DNA of 64,000 bases from Brachycybe producta (lineage: Eukaryota > Arthropoda > Diplopoda > Playtdesmida > Andrognathidae): NCBI GenBank assembly GCA_036925085.1, contig JAUPFP010000002.1, forward strand, positions 4,592,780 through 4,656,779, given 5' to 3'. This document shows positions 47,091-56,251 of the stretch, piece after piece. Under the pieces are notes generated by a model. The model did not search any database. It saw only the letters and a list, made by a program, of their open reading frames with translations, and was not told where the DNA came from. Made by a program: the position numbers and the translations under genes. The first letter of the stretch is position 1; each line of letters opens with the position of its first letter.

Positions 47091-49155
47091 TTAATGTTCG
47101 AAGGTGATATTTTGAAACACTATAGCATAGGTTAGAGCTGTTCCAATCACCTGTCAGAAGAAAGAAAAAATAATTTTCTAAATCACTGAGATTTCTCAAG
47201 AAACTATCATATTATTATTTATAATTATACTTTACCGTTAGTAAGAAGTTTTTCGTTATCGCAAAGAAGCCACCAAACGTGATTGATGCTTTGTTGTTAT
47301 GCATTTCATATCTGTATAGCACATAATCCAGTTTTTCCTGAAAATAACATAGAAAGTACATTTTAAAAAATACACAAAGTTGCAAATAATTTGAATAATT
47401 TGCAAACGGACAACTTAGTCCAATGATAGTCCAAATTATGTAAAACTACAGATAAAATGTAGAATGAATATTCTCATGAATAACGTACATCATTTAAAAA
47501 TAAATTTCATTGTTGAATTATGCCAAGCAGTTCCCATCCAGAATGCAACAAGTAAGAGACATTTTTGTTGCATGATCTTTCCAGTTTTTACGAATTATGG
47601 CTTCCCTGTTTTACAAAGTTTGCTTGGATATGTTGGGCCTGGAATCACTGGAACTTAGATGATTGAATATAGATCTTAGCATGATTTATAAGAAGTCCAT
47701 TTTTTTTTAATAATATTGACCATACCCAATACCCGTGGACATGTATAGATGGAGAATTACTCCGCCCACAGCAATTGTAAATGTGAAGCATGGATTCTTC
47801 TTTTTGTAGAATTTTACCAATTTGGAATTCATTACCTGAAAGGGTTGTAAATTCTTCTTCTATATGTAGAAACAACACGAACATCTGGAGACAAAAATGT
47901 CTCTACTTGTTGCCATTCCATATGGACACATGCTGTAGGAACATTGACCGGAAATACGAGTTGGTGCATGCAACTTTTTTTGTAATTTGTTTGTAATAAT
48001 CACCCCTTCTCAGTTAAAAGTAAATGCGAAAACTGCAACATATTATACAAACTATGAAAAGAAAGCATGCATACTTCAGTTGTGTGGTTAGGTTTCCAGT
48101 TTGAAACTTCCATGTTTTCTTTATCGAAAGCTGTCAGAGAAGCTGTAACCTAAGAAAAAATGTGGTTGTTAGTACATGCTACAAATTAAATGAAATTGAT
48201 TACTTTGTCATTAAGGTTTGAGCAGTAAATTGTTGTTAAGGCCATTAGACCAACACTTATGACAGTATGGTACAGAAAATTAAACTGAGTTATATTCTCT
48301 AACAGGTCTTCTTTGGGGTAAAATACAATAGACCCTGTTATGTTTATAAAATAGAAAACGATAAATGTCGAGAACAAGGTGTTGGCATTTTTCACGAGTA
48401 AACATAGTTGATAGTGTTGCAGTTGCCGTTCAAAAAGTTTGCGGTTAGGTTCGTTATCCAAACATTCTTCGAAGCAAGCGTCGAGCAATTTGCAGACGAA
48501 AGCGATGAACATCGGGTAAAAATATTCGTAAGATTTTGAAATTAAATTAAACACGATGACAAGGATTTGAGTTATTATTCGATTCGAAATTGTTATTTCC
48601 TCTTGTCTTTTTAGATAGTAGGAATTTAATGTAGAATATGAGTTAGCTGTTGTTATTACATTTAAAAAAAGCCAACTAATGAGGAATATTTTCACCCATC
48701 TTCTAATTGCGTTAATTAATTGATGTCGTTTCTTTTTGGAACGAATATTGTCCACTTGTAGAGCGTTGTCCATTAGAAGGTCTATGTGGATTTTGATATG
48801 GAAGTATGTGGTACACAAGACTGTGGGAGTTATTGTTATTCTGGCAATTAATCCAAACCAGGAGCATGTCAATCGAATATTTTTTAATGGGTTATCGTTA
48901 AGTGCGGCCATTGCAAACGATACCGAAAGACGTACAAACAGAAACATTACTAATGCAGTTAACGGTATTACTTTCCAGTATTGCAAAAAACATGCATTTT
49001 GTTTTGTCGAATCGATGCATATGCCATAAAATCGAAATAGGGCCAATAGACCGCGTAACCCTACACTTTGAAGTAGATTTGATTTGATTTCATTCGGTTC
49101 GATTTGTCAGATCTTACAGATTGTTCGGTCATCCATATGCTTATCTGTTTTTCTT
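47091..49155 (-). pseudogene. GR4: gustatory-receptor-like gene, N-terminus broken
   Basis: Exon remnants (- strand) about 49155..48204, 48149..48075, 47337..47236, 47150..47091. Exons 2-4 are intact (ITFGGFFAITKNFLLT; GTALTYAIVFQN) with good splice sites, and QLQHYQLCLLVKNANTLFS is kept. Against GR6/GR7 two lesions are seen: the start codon of MEKQINIW is GAA (reads EEKQISIW), and 10 bp are missing next to 49090, between NRM and the block for SNLLQSVG, shifting the frame into a stop at 49061. No ATG precedes the receptor frame until well inside TM1 (LVMFLF). An upstream in-frame ATG (MKAARRRRRK) gives only about 60 residues before the stop. The rest lacks other stops, so inactivation looks recent. 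Confidence 0.82.
47540..47870 (+). mobile_element. LINE C-terminal fragment in GR4 intron 2
   Basis: 47790..47860 reads CRILPIWNSLPERVVNSSS, the WNSLPE-type C-terminus of CR1/L2-like LINEs. Upstream boundary uncertain. Confidence 0.55.
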
Positions 49156-49547
49156 CTCCTTTTGGATTGTTCTTTGCAAGTTGCTTGGTTATATTGTTCT
49201 GATCGGGTGAATTTGTTTTTCTTCTTCTTCTTCTGGCAGCTTTCATCTTCCCCCAACCCCCCAAAAATACAATTATCCATAATTGCGTAAATTGATTATT
49301 ATCTTTTAGGTTAGTTTGATTTAAGTTAACTATCCAATTAATGAAATTTAGTTTTTAGTTTGTGATGAGATGGAGAAATTGTGAGATGTGAAGCCAGTAT
49401 TTTATTAAAGCAAATATTACAACAAATTCAATTAAATCTAATCTATTTATCAAGTTTTACATTTTAAATAATTGCTTTTTTTCCACAACATTTTTCTATT
49501 AACTAATATTTGACAACATTTCTAACAATTAGTTTGAGTAATATCAA
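49156..49547 (-). other. GR4 5' flank shared with GR6 and GR7
   Basis: Shares CTTCTTCTT, a C-rich run, ACAATTATCC, TTAATGAAATTTAGTTT and the outer boundary TTTGAGTAATATCA with 59058..59463 and 63249..63665. It probably includes the 5' UTR and promoter of the ancestral gene. Confidence 0.75.
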
Positions 49548-49600
49548 TTAAAAAAGTCTTAACAGTAATGTTTAAGTGTATATAAAGTAAACGTGACCAA

Positions 49601-49922
49601 TGCTGCATACAGAGCCAAGCTCGCAAGTCTTTTTCGAACTACATCAGAGACTCGAACATTCTGCCGAACAGAGAACCCGGTCTAGATATGAGTGAGCGCG
49701 TCTCGCCAGTTTAGAATTTTTGCAAACAATTTGTGCAAAGTTATTACGAACACATTTAACAACGCGAATTCTTGCTGGACTAACAAACAAAATCTCGAGA
49801 GCTGTTCGCCATGCGAACGCAAACACGCTAATTTTTTGGTGTAAACATTATGCTCCCGAGCAGCTCTCAAACAGTTCCCGATCAGTTTGCAAACACGTAA
49901 CTTTGGGTCAATTGTGGCTTAA
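49601..49922. mobile_element. MITE family A, copy 2
   Basis: Shares ACAGAGAACCCGGTCTAG, ACAATTTGTGCAAAG, AAAATCTCGAGAGCTGTTCG and AACATTATGCTCCCGAGC with 2788..3236. Ends GCTGCATACAGAGCCAAG and TTGTGGCTT. Confidence 0.8.
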
Positions 49923-50337
49923 CTTTAGGTCTGCGTCATACGAGTCACTTTGTGTCGCCACGAAAAGTGTTCGATTTTAGTAAACCATTGATTTTTTCAA
50001 ATGTAAACACATTTGAAATTTACGCAGCTGTTAAATTTTTACAATCATACATTTCACAGTTGCGTGCGAGTCTCATCATGGTTCATTCATGGTTCTCATT
50101 AAATTGTAACAAACCACTTTCTGAGGGGGAATAGAATTTACTCCGAGGTTTCAGTTCGCTCTTTTAGTCAGGCTGAAAGTAGTTGGCTAGGCCACTTATT
50201 CTATTTGGTTCGGGAGGAAGGGAACAAACTAGTCTCTTTTGTTTCCTCACAAGTTCTCTTTGTTACAAACTTTTACAGATTAAAATATCTTTTCGCTGTT
50301 AGTTACTCCACAGAAGCCGGAAGATCCTGTAGTCCTC

Positions 50338-50396
50338 CCGGGTCTCATCTAGTGTTGGTGATCCAGGTTTGCACCTGGATTGGTGGCTCTAGATGA
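50338..50396. repeat. Inverted repeat / potential hairpin
   Basis: TCTCATCTAG pairs with CTAGATGAGA and ATCCAGGT with ACCTGGAT around a TTGC loop; the intervening 8 bp pair only through wobbles. Function not assigned. Confidence 0.6.
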
Positions 50397-50636
50397 GAAA
50401 ATGTTAAAGTACTTCGTCTGACTTAGAAAAGATAAAAATATAGATGTCAACAACTTTTTTGCGCATAGTAACAGTTTATTTTCTGTTTCCGAAAATCTCT
50501 CTCGAATATAAAAAAACACGGGCTTATATACCCAAGAAGAGGATTCTGAGAAGACTTTCTCACTTTCTGTCTGAATTTTAAAAGGTTTCTTAAAAAACTG
50601 TCAAGTGTAAATTTTGATAAAACCCTTTTTGTATAC

Positions 50637-50745
50637 AACATTTTTTGTTACATTTTTTTGACACAACATTTTTTTTGACACAACATTTTTTTTGATACAA
50701 CAATTTTTAATACAACATTTTTTGATACAACATTTTTTGTTCAAC
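50637..50745. repeat. Tandem repeat of ACAACATTTTTT(T)GA type
   Basis: Six or so units of 16-21 bp, each CAACATTTTTTT plus GACA or GATA. Confidence 0.85.
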
Positions 50746-51720
50746 TTTTCTGATGGAGCGATATTTATGCTCTCAATTCATTTTTTTTTTTTGGTTTTTC
50801 TAATAAGGGTAAATTTGAATTTTTAGGTTGGAAAAATTTACAAAAATAAGCGTGATAGGATCGAGTCTTTACTAGGCAATACACATTCTTATCATTAAAG
50901 AAATATTTGTTTATGAATGAGGCAAAAAGGGACACGGGTGTTCCTTTTTGCCCCATACAGTATGTCATATTTTAGATACTTCCATTATACAGTATAACAT
51001 AGTAATTCTATTGAGTACAGCAAAAATAAAGCTTCGCATACTGAGTCCATACACCTTCACATTTGCCCAAAAGAATTTTATCACACTTTAAAGTTGAGTA
51101 GTTAGTAAAGTTTTTAAATAACCGCATACAAATTATTACCATGTCATTAACTGAAATACCATGTTGGGCATAAACAGTAAAAGAAAAAAAAAAACATTAA
51201 AATGCCATGTCCCTTTTTGCCTTTTGTTCCTTATTGCCCCAACTCTCTCGTCTCTCCGTAATTTTAGCAAATTGACGAGGAACGAAACTTTGCTAACATG
51301 TTGTAAATTAGACAGTCAAAACGATGATTATAATTATATACATATATAGCTAGTGTTACTTGTTAGATCCATCTTCGACGGGGAAGCCAATAGGTGCAAT
51401 CGGAAATAAGGGGACTTCCAGTGTGCTGAAAAGAACTTAGAAGATCGATGCAAAATCGATGTCCTTATTGAAGGTGCACGGAGTCCAATAGTACTGTACG
51501 CTCGTATTATCTTTGCCAAAAATATGAACATTATGCATACGTTTATATTTCAACGACACACAAGCCATTGTTTTTGATGTGCGACTTTTTTTCGAAAATG
51601 TTAAGAGTTTAAACGCCTAGAAATGTAATTCATGTGATATTTGAGAAAGATTAATTATTCGAAAGAAGGAAAATAAATACCTTTTGTTGATGATGAGTCG
51701 ATGACTTTTTTTTAAGCCGT

Positions 51721-54700
51721 TTAATATGCCACATCTCGTAGTATAATGGAATATGTTATTGCAGTCCCCAAAACCTTTTCATAATACAATATTTGTTTAA
51801 AATAGACCTACTGACAAAGTGGTAATTATGATTTGTTTTTGATGTGCAGAGCTATCAATTCAATAGGAAATTTTGAAAGTTTTTTTTCGTTCGTAAAAGA
51901 TTGGAACAATATACAAAAGACTATTGGGGTAACCCGTCATAAATGACGGGAGCGAAATTCACAGGCAATTGTGCGCATGCGCGTCGTTTTTTCCTTTTTT
52001 TACTCCTTTCATTTCAATTTCATTCACGCCCTCCCACTTTTTTCTCTCTCTCTCTCTCTCTCCCCCCCTTCTACACTTTCCAACCTCTTCCCCTAACCCC
52101 CTCCCACTTTTCTCTCTCTCCCCTTCTACACTTTCCAACCTCTTCCCCTAACCCCCTCCCACTTTTCTCTCTCCCCCCTTCTACACTTTCCAAAGGAAGA
52201 GTTCAACATATAGTTGACCTTGAGAAAAAAAAAACCGGTTCATTTATTCAAATTTATATAAATTTCGACGTGCTTCAATGGTTTTTGTTACTCCACACAC
52301 ACACACACACACACACACAGACCTGGGATATTGTATATATATAACTAGTGGGGTAACCCGTCATAAATGACGGGAGCAAAATTCACAGGCAATTGTGCGC
52401 ATGCGCGACGTTTTTTCCTTTTTTTACTCCTTTCATTTCAATTTCAGTCACCCCTTCCACTTTTCTCTCTCTCCCCTTCTACACTTTCCAACCTTTTCCC
52501 CTCACCCCCTCCCACTTTTTCTCTCTCTCTCCCTCCCTTTCTACACTTTCCAACATTTTCTCCTCACCCCCTCCCACTTTTCTCTCTCCCCCCCCACTTT
52601 TCTCTCTCCCCCCCCCTTCTACCCTTTTCAAAGGAAGAGTTCAACATATAGTTGACCTTGAGAAAAAAAAACCGGTTCATTTATTCAAAATTATATAAAT
52701 TCCGACGTGCTTCAATGGTTTTGTACAGTTGTTACTCCACACACACACACACAGACCTGGGATATTATATATATATAATTATTGCAAGTAGACAGCTGTT
52801 AAAGGCAATTAACAAGGAATTCTAGCAATAAGTAGAGATCTACATAAAACCCATGGGCCGGTGAGCTTTTGCAATTATTCATCAATTTGTCCAGTGGTGT
52901 GATTGGTATGGATTACTTGAAATGTTAATAATTTTGCAGAATTTCTTCCACATTTTTTTGTCATGCACATTGCATTATAATAACATAAGCAGAATACATG
53001 CTTAAATGTCTTGATTTCTTTTACCGAAAGTAGAAACTGCTTAGAAATTGGATAGAGGCCTCCGTACATGATTCCAACTGCATTGTTTGACATTTTGTGC
53101 ATATACAAAACATATTCCAGTTTCTCCTGTAAAAAAAAACACAGTTTCGTATTCACTATTTATCAAACTAATTATCTTTGCGCGTTACTTCAGTTGTTGA
53201 CTTTGCCTGATGAAAATTCACATTGTCTTGTCCGACAAAATCAGTTAGTGTTGACATCACCTGAAAATATTTCAATGGCAAAATTCAGAAACCCTTAAAT
53301 TGCATTGCAGTTTTCGAAAAAAGGAAAAAAAAAACTACTAGTGGGGGAAAGTGAGCTACATTGGAGAATGTGTGGTGTTTAGTTTTGTTGAGGCTCCTGG
53401 GCCCAGTGATATTTTGGATCTCCTTGTGTTTAACAATTTTTTTTTATGTATAATTTGTATATGCTTGACTAAAGTATTGCCTTTTAAGCCTAGCACGGAC
53501 CGAGCGATAATTGCCGGACACGTAAACAGCGACTTGACAATATCTTCGTGGGACACAGCAATACTTGTATCTCAGTACATCGCACCTCGGCTAGAAGCAG
53601 GGGTGCCCACAGGGGGGTAGTCTGGTGAGCAACCATTTGCCTTTTTTTGGGGGGGGGGGAGGTGATTGAAATTTTGTATTAAAATATTTTTATAATAATC
53701 AGAATGAGCGAAAATCCAAATTTATTATTTTATTATTTAATTTATATTTTAAAAGAAAGTAGTGTTTCAGCTACTGTTATACGTCATATTACAAGTGCAG
53801 TTTTCTTACTGCTCGCTACGCTCGCCGGAATTGATAGCAAGAGTATACTATGAAATAATTGCTCGCTCGCTACGCTCGCAAAATAGGGAAAATATTCATG
53901 TTTTCCAAAGTTTAAAGACTTTCTTTAAAACACATCTTATGGCCAGTTGAAATTATATTTGCAAAGTTATAAAAAAAAACGGGGGAGGGGGTGAATTCTC
54001 CACTAGCTTTGGGGGGGGGGGGGGGGGGTTAGGCACTCCTGGCTAGAAAAATGGCACAACTAAAAAAAAAAAACTTTTTCCGAAAAATGAGTTTAAAGTT
54101 GCATTTTTTCTATTACAATCTATTGTAGGAGCGCCAAATAAACCGATATTGTGGCCATTCTTCCAGCCGAGGTGCGATATTTTCCAATAATTTCTCAAAA
54201 AATGATGACTTTATAGCGACACTCTTGTTGTTCTTATTTGAGGCAGTGGAGTAATTCACAGTATGCATGGGACAGCTAGTGTTACTTACCTTGTCGTTGA
54301 GGCTGGCTATGACGATTGTAATGATTGTCATATATATTATCTGCCATTTAATAAAAATTGTTATTATTTGTGACGGTATGTAATGTAGCATTTCAACTAC
54401 ATAGGATTGTTGGTAAAATACGACAGTACAAATACTGGCTGTGAACAGAAGAGCGATAAATATTTTAAACAGATCGTTAGCTTTTTTGACCAAAATACAC
54501 ATTTCGTTGTGTTGACGTTGACGGTCAGAAATGTTTTGCTTTGTATCATTGTCGAAGTAAGCGCCGAAACATGCCGTAAGCAAGCGGCAAACGACTATTA
54601 TGAAAGCCACCTGGACATGAATATACGATGTGGCGAAAATAGCCCAAAATGTTATTATGATTCTTTGCAATAGTATCATTTCAAACGTAATGCTATTTGA

Positions 54701-55171
54701 ATTTATAAATTCAAAATAAAAATTCAAAATTAAATAAATTATCGTCATTCCGATGGTCATACAAACTGATATTTTGTTCCATATCTTTATGGTTCTGATT
54801 AATTGGCGCCGTTTTTTTTTGGGACTTATGTTATCCACTTTGGTTGCGATCTCGGTCAAGACTGTTTCATACTGTTTAATGTTGACACAAGCGTGTCCGT
54901 ATGCTAGCGGTGTTGCTAACGATGTGCAAATGACTGAACCCCAAGTACAAATATCCTCAATATTTGCAAGAGGTTTTTTTGTAGTGAATACAACGGTCGT
55001 AAATATGTTTATTGCAGATCCGAGCAACAACATGCCCATTATTGGTACAAATCGCCAGTAATTGATAGAAGAGTTGTCGGGTTCGATTGTGAGGCCGAAG
55101 AATCGAAACATAGAAATCAACCCATTGAATCCAATGCGATGAAAAATGTTTGCTTTCTGAAGGATTTCCAT
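51721..55171 (-). CDS. GR5: gustatory-receptor-like 7TM protein, most diverged copy
   Basis: Exons (- strand) 55171..54290, 53260..53189, 53126..53025, 51774..51721; 369 aa. The ATG at 55171 (MEILQKANIF) is chosen; the frame is open further upstream but only with a TTG. Seen: RIGFNGLISMFRFFGLTIEP, then hydrophobic segments, QRQHNEMCILVKKANDLF in place of the QHYQLCLLVK motif, exon 3 ending YGGLYPISKQFLLS, last exon GTAITYSIILRD, where the TM7 glutamine is Arg. Exon 2 has 24 codons. Divergence at family-wide positions suggests altered function or relaxed constraint, but no stop or frameshift is seen. Intron 1 contains a MITE with a hAT element nested in it; intron 3 contains two microsatellite-bearing elements. 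Confidence 0.83.
51921..52343 (+). mobile_element. Microsatellite-bearing element, GR5 intron 3, first of a tandem pair
   Basis: Order: GGGGTAAC, palindrome 51933..51950, AAATTCACAGGCAATTGTGC, GCATGCGCGTCG, TTTCATTTCAATTTCA, CT-rich minisatellite (CCCCCTCCCACTTTTCTCTC units), AGTTCAACATATAGTTGACC, AACCGGTTCATTTATTC, CGACGTGCTTCAATGG, CA run, CCTGGGATATT. Confidence 0.85.
52344..52785 (+). mobile_element. Microsatellite-bearing element, GR5 intron 3, second of a tandem pair
   Basis: Same order as the preceding unit, starting ACTAGTGGGGTAAC with palindrome 52357..52374. The CT-rich block is expanded differently and the CA run is shorter. The unit junction is ACTAGT after a TATATATA run. Confidence 0.85.
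52833..52874. mobile_element. Truncated end of a hAT GGGCC-family MITE
   Basis: TAGAGATCTACATAAAACCC, ATGGGCCGGTG, then sequence diverges. Confidence 0.7.
53487..53575. repeat. Half copy of the AAGCCTAGYACRGAC foldback
   Basis: AAGCCTAGCACGGACCGAGC then GATAATTGCCGGACAC matches the left arm at 25343 with several substitutions. No right arm found. Confidence 0.6.
53576..54175. mobile_element. MITE family G, copy 2, split by a hAT MITE, GR5 intron 1
   Basis: Outer ends ATCGCACCTCGGCTAGAAG and TTCCAGCCGAGGTGCGATAT are inverted. The inner AAATGGCACAACTAAAAAAA and AATGAGTTTAAAGTTGC match the 12356 copy. The middle is occupied by 53598..54041. Confidence 0.85.
53598..54041. mobile_element. hAT-type MITE nested in family G
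   Basis: Ends CAGGGGTGCCCAC and AGGCACTCCTG; flanks GCTAGAAG (53590..53597) and GCTAGAAA (54042..54049) agree at 7 of 8 positions. Contains long poly-G runs (about 53650 and 54011..54028) and paired GCTCGCTACGCTCGC motifs. Confidence 0.85.
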
Positions 55172-56251
55172 GTTGATGTCAGATTCTTTGTGAGGTTTTC
55201 GTATTTTTCTAGAAAATTGTTTTTCTATATGAGAGGTTTTGACAGCCAGCAAGTTTACTCGTTTGTTCGGAATTCTTTCTCGTAACTTTTTTTGTCATTT
55301 CTTGTATCTTATATGGTTTGGTAAAATTTGATTAGCTTAATTGGCAATATTAGTTTTTAGTTATGATGCTTTTTTTTTTGTAAATATTTACCTTTTATTT
55401 GGTTTATATTCATTTATGAAATTACTGTTTGGTTTTGTGTTGGTGACTTGAAGGTATAGTGTTATGTTACGGTTTTTTTTGTTGCCATGAAAACAGATTA
55501 ATAGTGTTTGAGATATATTTAATAAGTGCATACTTAGTTTGAAGATGAAATATTGTTTAAATACAACTGAAGCAAATATAACTTAAGGTGTTGCATAAAT
55601 AAATTTCCTATAGTGCAATTCCAACAATAGTAATGGAATTAACTTTCTTTGAAGCAACTTGTTTTCAAAACTAAAAAATGTTCTATGGTGTAATATCTTA
55701 AAAAATAAACATTTTATAGGGTTTTTCCATTGACATTTAAAGGGTTTATGGTTCAATACCAATCCGAGTCCGTTTTTGGTGGTAAGTTGGCTGGTTTGCG
55801 CCATCTTGTAGCTTATTGCCTCCAGAATTGAATCCGATCGACAATTTTTGGACGTTACTGAAGAGAAGGGCGAATGAGTACATCATCATTACAAAGAACA
55901 CAGAACAACTCGTAAGACAGTTGATTAGTGTTTTTTTGTACAGTGATCCTGAAGTTCCAACTGTGGCAAAAACAGTGTAAGCCTATTCAGAGCATGCCAA
56001 GAAGTATTAAAGCATTACTAAAGTGCTGGGGTGAACATACCGAGTAATACAAATTTTTATTAAGTGTCAAATATTTAAAATAAATTTAATACAGAAATAA
56101 ATGCAAAAATCATTAAAAAATGTGAGTCTAATAATTTGGCCCCAGACACTGACACTGTAGACCTGTTAATCACATTCACAAATTTGACACCGATAACTAC
56201 TGTACTCATTCTATTATAAACGTAACCTTGGTTTAAAATGTTACATTTTTG
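55172..56251. other. Spacer between GR5 and GR6
   Basis: Contains the 3' part of a Tc1-like transposon at about 55816..56157. The rest, 55260..55800, is A+T-rich and shows nothing recognisable. Confidence 0.7.
55816..56157 (+). mobile_element. Tc1-like transposon 3' fragment with transposase C-terminus
   Basis: 55816..55980 reads 54 residues and a stop with the Tc1-type block LPPELNPIDNFWTLLKRR, the region around the last catalytic acidic residue of DD34E transposases. The element ends at GTCTAATAATTTGGCCCCAG, ACACTGACACTG followed by TA. Upstream transposase is missing, so it is inactive. Confidence 0.8.

Larger units (their letters stand above)
49548..51720. other. Spacer between GR4 flank and GR5
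   Basis: No coding exon. It holds MITE family A copy 2, a hairpin at 50338..50396 and a poly-T tandem repeat at 50637. The stretch 50750..51720 is A+T-rich with nothing recognised. Confidence 0.65.

Noticed and set aside
50338..50396. microRNA precursor
   Set aside because: The loop is only four bases and the arms pair partly by wobble; no supporting feature.
51943..52698. Open frames rich in Pro, Ser, Leu (SLSPPLLHFP)
   Set aside because: They are translations of the CT-rich minisatellite inside the mobile elements; all three frames are open and none resembles a protein.
54113..54289. C-terminal extension of GR5 exon 1
   Set aside because: A strong donor (AAG|GTAAGT) at 54289/54290 matches the paralogs; beyond it the frame runs into MITE family G.
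55172..55252. Extension of GR5 to a TTG at 55252
   Set aside because: No ATG there; MEILQKANIF at 55171 is a normal start and fits the GR2 N-terminus length.
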